Assembly (NCBI GenBank): GCA_902797015.1 | Contig: CADBRG010000031.1 | Location: 1-7,534, forward strand | Length of the DNA: 7,534 bases | Direction: 5' to 3' | From: an uncultured Lachnospiraceae bacterium | GTDB taxonomy: Bacteria > Bacillota > Clostridia > Lachnospirales > Lachnospiraceae | Shown: piece after piece, positions 1 through 4,745 of the stretch | Layout of the letters: each line of letters starts with the position of its first letter | Position numbering within the stretch: position 1 is the stretch's first letter | The notes under the pieces: generated by a model | Told to the model about the DNA's origin: nothing | Database searches by the model: none | What the model saw: only the letters and a program-made list of their open reading frames with translations | Position numbers and translations under genes: made by a program

Positions 1-307
1 ACCGAGACCGGGATTTGAAGGTGGACAGATGCCTTTATATCGCCGGATTCCGAAACGAGGCTTTACAAATATCAACGCAAAAGAGATCATCCCGGTAAAT
101 GTAGCTGCTCTTGAGCGGTTCGAAGACGGCACGGTTGTTACAGTGGACATGCTTGTTGAGACCAGAATCGTACGCAATCCGAGAGATGGGGTTAAAATTC
201 TGGGCAACGGCGAGCTGACCAAAAAGCTCACTGTACAGGCAAACGCATTTTCAGCATCCGCTAAGGAAAAAATCGAAGCAGCTGGGGGAAGTGCAGAGGT
301 AATTTAA
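1..307 (+). CDS. rplO: 50S ribosomal protein L15 (uL15), 3' part
   Basis: This is the C-terminal 101 residues of large-subunit protein L15; the first complete codon is at position 2 and the 5' end lies outside the window. The reading frame opens with PRPGFEGGQMPLYRRIPKRG, the hallmark glycine-rich segment of L15 that contacts 23S rRNA and is needed late in 50S assembly. The frame stays open upstream of the ATG at 29, so that ATG is the internal methionine of the GGQMP motif and not a start. The tail ends in a typical L15 C-terminal domain (roughly KLTVQANAFSASAKEKIEAAGG). The stop TAA (305-307) overlaps the secY ATG by one base, which suggests translational coupling. Family assignment is very secure; nothing is odd in the visible part. 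Confidence 0.97.
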   Translation, partial: PRPGFEGGQMPLYRRIPKRGFTNINAKEIIPVNVAALERFEDGTVVTVDMLVETRIVRNPRDGVKILGNGELTKKLTVQANAFSASAKEKIEAAGGSAEVI

Positions 308-1629
308 TGCTGACCAAAATCAAAAATGCTTTTAAAACACCGGAGATTCGCCAGCGTCTGATCTTTACATTTCTGATGCTGGTAGTGATCCGGATCGGAA
401 GTCAGATTCCGATGCCAGGGGTTAATGGCGAGTTTTTCAAACAGTGGATGGAAGCAAATCTTGGCGGCAGCGGCAATCTGGGATTCTTTGATGCGATCAC
501 AGGTGGATCTTTCGAGAATATGTCAATCTTCGCATTGAACATCACACCATACATCACATCATCGATCATTATGCAGCTTCTGACAATCGCGATTCCGAAA
601 TTTGAGGAATGGCATAAAGAAGGCGAAGAAGGACGGAAGAAGATGACGGCAATCACCCGTTATCTGACCGTTGCGCTTTCTCTTGGCGAATCTATTGCAA
701 TGGCAGTCGGATTCGGCAGACAGGGCTACCTTGTTCAGTATGATGCGCTGCACATTATCATGGCAGTTGCAGCACTGACAGCCGGTTCTACAACATTGAT
801 GTGGATCGGTGAGCGGATCACGGAGAAAGGTGTTGGAAACGGTATTTCCATCGTTTTGACGATCAACATCATTTCCCGTATCCCGTATGACCTGCGTGCA
901 TTATGGCAGCAGTTCGTCATCGGCAAAAACATTCAGAACATGATCCTTGCAGGTGCGATCATTGTTGCGATCATCCTTGCAGTTATCATTCTGGTTGTTA
1001 TGCTGCAGGGCGCGGAGCGCCGTATTCCGGTTCAGTACTCCAGAAAAGTTTTCGGAGGCAGAACACAGGTTGGAGGAAATTCCTCACACATTCCGCTTCG
1101 TGTTAACACGGCAGGTGTTATCCCGATCATCTTCGCTCAGTCGATCATGATGTTCCCGGTAGTCATCACACAGCTGCTCGGGAAAAACCCCGGCGGTGTC
1201 GGCGGTTTTATTCTGAATATGTTAAGCCAGTCAAACTGGTGTGACAGAGCGAGACCGGTATATACGATCGGCCTGGCAGTATATGTTTTACTGATCATCG
1301 CGTTTGCGTACTTCTATACAACGATCACATTTAATCCGTTGGAAGTTGCAAACAACATGAAGAAATCCGGTGGTTTTATTCCGGGTATCCGCCCGGGTAA
1401 GCCAACCAGCGATTATCTGCAGACAATGCTCGGATACATTATCTTTATCGGAGCATGCGGACTGTCGATCGTTGCGATCATCCCGATCTTCTTTGAGGGA
1501 TTCTTCAATGCTACGATCTCATTTGGCGGTACGTCGCTGATCATTATCGTCGGCGTTGTCATCGTGACATTAAAGCAGATTGATTCACAGATGCTGGTTC
1601 GGAATTATTCAGGATTCCTGAATTCATAA
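307..1629 (+). CDS. secY: Preprotein translocase channel subunit SecY
   Basis: SecY forms the membrane channel of the SecYEG translocon, through which SecA pushes unfolded preproteins and into which the ribosome inserts membrane proteins. The 440-residue length and about ten hydrophobic segments match the family. Visible landmarks are the first transmembrane segment (about 17-36), the plug/TM2 region GSFENMSIFALNITPYI (67-83), the conserved GERITEKGVGNGIS turn (168-181), the cytoplasmic ERRIPVQYSRK loop (237-247) and the C5 loop NPLEVANNMKKSGGFIPGIRPG (split around 343-364), whose IRPG arginine is the equivalent of the SecA-contacting arginine in E. coli. The start ATG overlaps the rplO stop (TAATG) and has an AGAGGT site six bases upstream. 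It is the standard neighbour of rplO and adk in spc operons. A lone cysteine (312) lies in an external loop. No defect is seen. Confidence 0.98.
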   Translation: MLTKIKNAFKTPEIRQRLIFTFLMLVVIRIGSQIPMPGVNGEFFKQWMEANLGGSGNLGFFDAITGGSFENMSIFALNITPYITSSIIMQLLTIAIPKFEEWHKEGEEGRKKMTAITRYLTVALSLGESIAMAVGFGRQGYLVQYDALHIIMAVAALTAGSTTLMWIGERITEKGVGNGISIVLTINIISRIPYDLRALWQQFVIGKNIQNMILAGAIIVAIILAVIILVVMLQGAERRIPVQYSRKVFGGRTQVGGNSSHIPLRVNTAGVIPIIFAQSIMMFPVVITQLLGKNPGGVGGFILNMLSQSNWCDRARPVYTIGLAVYVLLIIAFAYFYTTITFNPLEVANNMKKSGGFIPGIRPGKPTSDYLQTMLGYIIFIGACGLSIVAIIPIFFEGFFNATISFGGTSLIIIVGVVIVTLKQIDSQMLVRNYSGFLNS

Positions 1630-1640
1630 CCTAACAACAA

Positions 1641-1669
1641 TAGGGAAGTGCGTATCCCGTGCTTCCCTA
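1641..1669 (+). other. Hairpin in the secY-adk gap
   Basis: Bases 1641-1652 (TAGGGAAGTGCG) can pair with 1658-1669 (CGTGCTTCCCTA) around a five-base loop, giving a 12-bp stem with two G-U pairs. No T tract follows on the + strand, so it does not look like a normal intrinsic terminator in the operon direction. On the minus strand the stem is followed by a T-rich stretch (TTGTTGTT), which could act as a weak terminator against antisense transcription. An RNA processing or stabilising role is equally possible. The pairing is seen; the function is inferred. Confidence 0.55.
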
Positions 1670-1702
1670 AAGGTGTTTCATGCAGTATGCAAATGCATTA
1701 AC

Positions 1703-1709
1703 GGGAGGT
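1703..1709 (+). promoter_or_regulatory. Ribosome binding site that fixes the adk start
   Basis: GGGAGGT lies six bases upstream of the ATG at 1716. It selects that codon over the in-frame ATG at 1680, which has no such site and would add twelve non-family residues before the adenylate kinase N-terminus. Confidence 0.85.
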
Positions 1710-1715
1710 AACCAT

Positions 1716-2357
1716 ATGAAAATCATCATGCTTGGCGCACCCGGCGCAGGAAAAGGTACACAGGCAAAACAGATCGCAGATAAGTTCGGCATTCCGCATA
1801 TCTCAACCGGAGATATCTTCCGTGCGAATATCAAGGAAGGCACAGAGCTTGGAAAGAAAGCAAAAGGCTATATGGACGCCGGTGAGCTGGTTCCGGATGA
1901 GCTTGTTTGTGACCTGGTAGTAGACAGAATCCAGAAAGAAGACTGTGCGAACGGTTTCATCCTGGATGGTTTCCCGAGAACGATCCCGCAGGCAGAAGCT
2001 CTTACAGATGCGCTTGACGTGATCGGACAGAAGATGGATTATGCGATCGACATCGAAGTAAACGATGGACAGATCGTAGAGAGAATGGGTGGAAGACGTG
2101 CCTGCTTAAACTGCGGCGCAACATACCATATCGTTAACATCCCGCCGAAAAAAGAAGGTATCTGCGACCGTTGCGGTTCTGAGATCATCCTTCGCGATGA
2201 CGACAAACCGGAAACAGTTCAGAACCGTCTGAATGTATATCATGAGCAGACACAGCCGCTGATCGACTACTATAAGGAACAGGGAATCCTTTCAGAAGTA
2301 GACGGTATGCAGGCAATGGATAAGGTGTTTGCTGATATTATCGGAATCGTAGGATAA
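1716..2357 (+). CDS. adk: Adenylate kinase, zinc-lid type
   Basis: Adenylate kinase interconverts ATP + AMP and 2 ADP in the cytosol and keeps the adenylate pool balanced. The 213-residue protein starts MKIIMLGAPGAGKGTQ, with the P-loop GAPGAGKGT at about 7-15. TGDIFRANI (31-39) belongs to the AMP-binding region and DGFPRT (84-89) is the adenylate kinase signature. The LID domain (about 126-163) carries Cys130, Cys133, Cys150 and Cys153, the structural zinc site common in Gram-positive adenylate kinases and absent from E. coli Adk. The start at 1716 is chosen from the strong ribosome binding site and the canonical N-terminus. The stop TAA overlaps the next gene's ATG by one base. Normally map follows adk in this operon in Firmicutes; here it does not. 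Confidence 0.98.
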   Translation: MKIIMLGAPGAGKGTQAKQIADKFGIPHISTGDIFRANIKEGTELGKKAKGYMDAGELVPDELVCDLVVDRIQKEDCANGFILDGFPRTIPQAEALTDALDVIGQKMDYAIDIEVNDGQIVERMGGRRACLNCGATYHIVNIPPKKEGICDRCGSEIILRDDDKPETVQNRLNVYHEQTQPLIDYYKEQGILSEVDGMQAMDKVFADIIGIVG

Positions 2358-2629
2358 TGAAAACATACGACACAGACCTCAGAGGGAAGCTTTGTGTTTC
2401 CCTCTGTGGCCATGACAAAGGAAAAACATATGTCATCATCGCAAGTGATGACGAAGCAGTTCTTCTTGCAGATGGAGAAAAACGGACGTTAGAAAGTCCG
2501 AAGAAAAAGAACAGACGGCATATACAACCCGTCATCCATTTGCCGGAAAACGTAAAAGAAGCACTCAGTGAGTGCACGGATCTAACCATAAAAAGGGCAT
2601 TGAAATTGTATAAACAAGCGGAGGTTTAG
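2357..2629 (+). CDS. KOW-domain RNA-binding protein (L14e-like, YbzG type)
   Basis: A 90-residue basic protein with a KOW-like motif near the N-terminus: RGKLCVSLCGHDKGKTYVII (9-28) followed by DDEAVLLADGEKRTLESPKK (31-50). This matches the small KOW-domain proteins, distantly similar to eukaryotic ribosomal L14e, that sit just before infA in many Firmicutes (YbzG in Bacillus subtilis). KOW folds bind RNA and often ribosomal proteins, so a ribosome-associated role is likely, but the exact function of this family is not known to me. The C-terminal half (about 60-90) looks helical and lysine-rich. The ATG overlaps the adk stop and only a weak GTAGGAT lies upstream, so translation is probably coupled to adk. 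It lies only four bases before infA. Family confidence is good; functional confidence is low. Confidence 0.85.
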   Translation: MKTYDTDLRGKLCVSLCGHDKGKTYVIIASDDEAVLLADGEKRTLESPKKKNRRHIQPVIHLPENVKEALSECTDLTIKRALKLYKQAEV

Positions 2630-2633
2630 TTGA

Positions 2634-2852
2634 ATGTCAAAAGCGGATGTCATTGAAGTAGAGGGAATTGTAAAAGAAAAACTCCCGAATGCAATGTTTC
2701 AGGTAGAACTTGAGAACGGCCATGAGGTACTGGCACATATCAGCGGAAAGCTGCGTATGAACTTTATCCGTATCCTGCCGGGAGACAAAGTCACACTGGA
2801 ACTCTCCCCTTATGATCTTTCAAAAGGACGTATTATCTGGCGTGCAAAATAA
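2634..2852 (+). CDS. infA: Translation initiation factor IF-1
   Basis: IF-1 binds the A site of the 30S subunit during initiation and helps IF2 and IF3 select the initiator tRNA. The protein is exactly 72 residues, the usual size, and is a single S1-like OB fold. Recognisable stretches are IEVEGIVKEKLPNAMF, NGHEVLAHISGKLRMN, IRILPGDKVTLELSPYDLSK and the ending GRIIWRAK. The ribosome binding site GGAGGT (2620-2625) lies inside the end of the upstream KOW gene, eight bases from the ATG, so the two genes are tightly linked. It is followed at once by a promoter, which makes it the last gene of the uninterrupted spc-side block. Confidence 0.98.
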   Translation: MSKADVIEVEGIVKEKLPNAMFQVELENGHEVLAHISGKLRMNFIRILPGDKVTLELSPYDLSKGRIIWRAK

Positions 2853-2855
2853 TAC

Positions 2856-2884
2856 TTGTATTCTGTTTGGCGTCATGCTATAAT
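2856..2884 (+). promoter_or_regulatory. Extended -10 sigma-A type promoter upstream of rpmJ
   Basis: A perfect TATAAT (2879-2884) is preceded by a TGC extended -10 element (2876-2878), and a TTGTAT (2856-2861) sits exactly 17 bases upstream as a partial -35. Predicted transcription would start near 2891-2893, leaving a leader of about 65 bases before the rpmJ GTG. The -35 starts only three bases after the infA stop. The motif match is direct; activity is inferred. It would allow rpmJ and genes beyond to be transcribed independently of the upstream block. Confidence 0.8.
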
Positions 2885-2941
2885 CTTTACCGACGCTTTA
2901 AAAGAACAAGGGAGTACTATGCGTATTTCCGGATGTTTGAG

Positions 2942-2949
2942 AAAGGAGG
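2942..2949 (+). promoter_or_regulatory. Ribosome binding site that fixes the GTG start of rpmJ
   Basis: AAAGGAGG is a near-perfect anti-Shine-Dalgarno match eight bases before the GTG at 2958. A weaker AAGGGAG (2908-2914) sits before an in-frame ATG at 2919, which would add thirteen residues to L36 that the family lacks. Confidence 0.85.
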
Positions 2950-2957
2950 AAGATACT

Positions 2958-3071
2958 GTGAAAGTACGTTCATCAGTGAAGCCGATGTGCGAGAAATGTA
3001 AAGTCATTAAGCGCAAAGGTCGTATCCGAATCATCTGCGAAAACCCGAAGCATAAACAGCGTCAGGGATGA
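2958..3071 (+). CDS. rpmJ: 50S ribosomal protein L36 (bL36), zinc-binding form
   Basis: L36 is the smallest large-subunit protein and bridges 23S rRNA domains near the L7/L12 stalk base. The 37-residue sequence starts MKVRSSVKPMCEKCKVIKRK and ends in the canonical NPKHKQRQG. Cys11, Cys14, Cys27 and His32 form the complete zinc ribbon, so this is the C+ type that is replaced by a zinc-free paralogue in some bacteria under zinc starvation; no paralogue is in the window. The start is a GTG, chosen because it gives the family's exact length and follows a strong AAAGGAGG. The gene has its own promoter directly upstream and is followed by a long structured gap before rpsM. Confidence 0.97.
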   Translation: MKVRSSVKPMCEKCKVIKRKGRIRIICENPKHKQRQG

Positions 3072-3112
3072 TTCTATCAAATCTTTTTTCTTATTTATTA
3101 TGAAGGCGGCTG

Positions 3113-3130
3113 CAGCAGTCTAGACTGCTG
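3113..3130 (+). repeat. Perfect 18-bp palindrome after rpmJ
   Basis: CAGCAGTCTAGACTGCTG is identical to its reverse complement. As RNA it folds into a seven-pair stem with a CTAG loop. It is followed by TTATTC, a poor T tract. The stem arms are the same as those of the operon terminator after rplQ (CAGCAGT/ACTGCTG), so it may be a worn or weak terminator; a dimeric protein binding site is the alternative. Confidence 0.75.
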
Positions 3131-3142
3131 TTATTCATAAAA

Positions 3143-3165
3143 CAGTGGATTCCACTGGCTTTTTT
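3143..3165 (+). terminator. Putative intrinsic terminator or attenuator upstream of rpsM
   Basis: CAGTGG (3143-3148) pairs with CCACTG (3152-3157) around an ATT loop, followed by GC and six T residues (3160-3165). The stem is short (six pairs, four of them G-C), so termination would probably be partial. Lying inside an essential operon between rpmJ and rpsM, it would lower rather than stop downstream transcription unless a promoter follows; I found no convincing promoter between it and rpsM. Confidence 0.55.
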
Positions 3166-3310
3166 GCGTTTTGATACCGAGGACGCGGGAAGCGAAGATA
3201 CAGTGCTGGTGCATGCACACATTTCAGGCCGGAGAGATCCGGAGCTGTATGAGGGCCGGCTGTATGGAACAAAAAACGGAACAAAGAATATCATGGAGGT
3301 ATGAACACAC

Positions 3311-3679
3311 ATGGCTCGTATTGCAGGTGTCGATTTACCAAGAGACAAACGTGTAGAGATCGGTCTTACTTATATCTACGGAATCGGTGTTTCCAGCGCT
3401 AAGCGCATCATCGCTGAAGCTGGCGTTGATCCGGATACCCGTTGTAAAGATCTGACGGCCGAAGAAGTTAAGCGTCTCAGTGATGTGATCGATCAGACTC
3501 AGGTCGTAGAAGGTGATCTGCGTCGTGAAGTTGCGATGAACATCAAGAGACTGCAGGAAATCGGATGCTATCGCGGAATCCGTCATAGAAAGGGTCTGCC
3601 GGTTCGCGGCCAGAAGACCAAGACGAATGCGCGGACAAGAAAAGGTCCGAGAAGAACCGTTGCAAACAAGAAAAAATAA
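3311..3679 (+). CDS. rpsM: 30S ribosomal protein S13 (uS13)
   Basis: S13 sits in the head of the small subunit, contacts the P-site tRNA and forms bridges to the large subunit. The 122-residue protein has the usual length. It starts MARIAGVDLPRDKRVEIGLT, has the helix-rich N-terminal part with YIYGIGVSSAKRI (21-33), and then the invariant YRGIRHRKGLPVRGQKT segment (87-103) and a basic tail ending in ANKKK, which reaches toward the decoding region. The start is set by GGAGGT ten bases upstream. It begins the alpha-operon part (rpsM-rpsK-rpsD-rpoA-rplQ) and follows a long structured gap, so its expression may be separately tuned. Confidence 0.98.
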   Translation: MARIAGVDLPRDKRVEIGLTYIYGIGVSSAKRIIAEAGVDPDTRCKDLTAEEVKRLSDVIDQTQVVEGDLRREVAMNIKRLQEIGCYRGIRHRKGLPVRGQKTKTNARTRKGPRRTVANKKK

Positions 3680-3706
3680 AAGTTAAGAAAGTAGGTTAGG
3701 TTTATT

Positions 3707-4102
3707 ATGGCGAAAAAAGTTGCGAGAAGATCAACTACAAGACGCGTAAAGAAAAACGTTGAACATGGACAGGCACATATCCAGGCTTCCTTCAACAATA
3801 CAATCGTTACATTAACGGATGCACAGGGCAATGCTCTGTCATGGGCAAGTGCCGGTGGTCTTGGATTCAGAGGTTCAAGGAAATCTACTCCATATGCTGC
3901 ACAGATGGCAGCAGAGACTGCGACAAAAGCGGCTCTGATCCATGGTCTGAAGACTGTGGACGTATTTGTAAAGGGTCCGGGTTCAGGAAGAGAAGCAGCA
4001 ATCCGTGCACTGGGTGCAAACGGTCTGCAGGTTTTAAGCATCACAGATGTTACACCTGTACCGCATAACGGATGCCGCCCGCCAAAACGTCGTCGCGTAT
4101 AG
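3707..4102 (+). CDS. rpsK: 30S ribosomal protein S11 (uS11)
   Basis: S11 lies on the platform of the small subunit near the Shine-Dalgarno helix and the E site. The 131 residues include a basic N-terminus (MAKKVARRSTTRRVKKN), the GQAHIQASFNNTIVTLTDAQ core (21-40), KGPGSGREAAIRAL (89-102) and the invariant tail PVPHNGCRPPKRRRV (117-131). The Asn-Gly pair in PHNG (121-122) is the equivalent of the E. coli site that converts to isoaspartate. The ribosome binding site is weak (TTAGG, about six bases before the ATG), in contrast to the strong sites of its neighbours, so its translation may depend partly on coupling to rpsM 27 bases upstream. Confidence 0.98.
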   Translation: MAKKVARRSTTRRVKKNVEHGQAHIQASFNNTIVTLTDAQGNALSWASAGGLGFRGSRKSTPYAAQMAAETATKAALIHGLKTVDVFVKGPGSGREAAIRALGANGLQVLSITDVTPVPHNGCRPPKRRRV

Positions 4103-4128
4103 TTCTGATTTATTAGGAGGTAGCCAAA

Positions 4129-4722
4129 ATGGCAGTAAATAGAGTACCTGTTCTGAAAAGATGCAGATCACTCGGCCTGGAGCCGGCTTATCTTGGCATC
4201 GATAAGAAATCCAATCGTACGCTGAAGCGTTCCAGCCGTAAGATTTCTGATTACGGTCTTCAGCTGCGTGAGAAGCAGAAAGCTAAATTCATTTATGGCG
4301 TTCTGGAAAAACCTTTCCATAACTATTATGAGAAGGCAGACCGCATGAAAGGCATGACAGGTGAGAACCTGATGGCAATGCTTGAGTGCAGACTGGACAA
4401 CGTAGTATTCCGCCTTGGATTCGCAAGAACCCGTAAAGAGGCTAGACAGATCGTAGACCACAGACATGTACTGGTTAACGGCAAGCGCGTACAGATTCCG
4501 TCCTACCAGGTTAAAGCAGGTGATGTGATCGAGATCAAAGAAAAATGCAAGACAATGCAGCGCTACAAAGATATCCTTGAAGTAACAGGCAGCCGTATCG
4601 TACCGGAATGGCTTGAGTCTGACCAGGAGAACTTAAGCGGCACTGTTAAGGAGATTCCGAAGCGCAGCATGATTGACGTTCCTGTTGATGAGATGCTGAT
4701 CGTCGAGTTGTATTCCAAATAA
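4129..4722 (+). CDS. rpsD: 30S ribosomal protein S4 (uS4), cysteine-poor form
   Basis: S4 is a primary 16S rRNA-binding protein that starts 30S body assembly and represses its own operon in several bacteria. The 197-residue protein has an S4 RNA-binding domain at about 88-150 (CRLDNVVFRLGFARTRKEAR onward, then HVLVNGKRVQIPSYQVKAGD). The N-terminal domain keeps only one cysteine (Cys12) where zinc-binding S4 proteins have four, so this is the zinc-independent type. AGGAGGT (4115-4121) lies seven bases before the ATG. Its place between rpsK and rpoA matches the E. coli alpha operon and many Clostridia; in Bacillus subtilis rpsD is elsewhere. If S4 is autoregulatory here, candidate target sites are the leader regions before rpsM or rpsD; none is proven by the sequence. 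Confidence 0.98.
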   Translation: MAVNRVPVLKRCRSLGLEPAYLGIDKKSNRTLKRSSRKISDYGLQLREKQKAKFIYGVLEKPFHNYYEKADRMKGMTGENLMAMLECRLDNVVFRLGFARTRKEARQIVDHRHVLVNGKRVQIPSYQVKAGDVIEIKEKCKTMQRYKDILEVTGSRIVPEWLESDQENLSGTVKEIPKRSMIDVPVDEMLIVELYSK

Positions 4723-4731
4723 TTAGTTTAT

Positions 4732-4738
4732 AAGGAGG
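4732..4738 (+). promoter_or_regulatory. Ribosome binding site that fixes the TTG start of rpoA
   Basis: AAGGAGG lies seven bases before TTG at 4746. No in-frame ATG or GTG fits the family N-terminus (FDFEKPKIE), so this site decides the unusual start codon. Confidence 0.85.
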
Positions 4739-4745
4739 GCTTGCG

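Larger units (their letters stand above)
3072..3310 (+). other. Structured rpmJ-rpsM intergenic region
   Basis: These 239 bases hold no gene I can support. From left to right there is a T-rich run (about 3082-3100), an 18-bp palindrome (3113-3130), a terminator-like hairpin with T6 (3143-3165), a 10-bp palindrome GTGCATGCAC (3209-3218), a small stem CCGGA/TCCGG closed by a GAGA loop (3229-3242), an 8-base direct repeat GCTGTATG (3244-3251 and 3260-3267), and the rpsM ribosome binding site GGAGGT (3295-3300). One + strand frame is open from 3104 to the TGA at 3302-3304 but has no ATG and no good ribosome binding site. The layout resembles an attenuated leader for the rpsM-rpsK-rpsD-rpoA genes. 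A binding site for S4, the alpha-operon regulator in E. coli, is conceivable but I cannot show it. Confidence 0.6.

Noticed and set aside
1680..1697. Three ATGCA repeats before adk
   Set aside because: Five-base repeats over 18 bases with uneven spacing are easily chance and suggest no known element.
1680..1715. Longer N-terminus for adenylate kinase from ATG 1680
   Set aside because: The twelve extra residues run through the ribosome binding site and do not resemble any adenylate kinase N-terminus; the canonical start is 1716.
3171..3200. TTGATA as the -35 of an rpsM promoter
   Set aside because: At 16-19 bases downstream only GAAGAT or worse is found (three of six), with no extended -10, so it is not convincing.
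3091..3348. 85-codon minus-strand frame across the rpmJ-rpsM gap
   Set aside because: It starts inside rpsM, has no ribosome binding site that I can see, and its sequence is Ser/Cys-rich with no recognisable domain.
3583..4044. 153-codon open frame on the minus strand
   Set aside because: It is antisense to the end of rpsM and most of rpsK, both conserved throughout, and has no family features.
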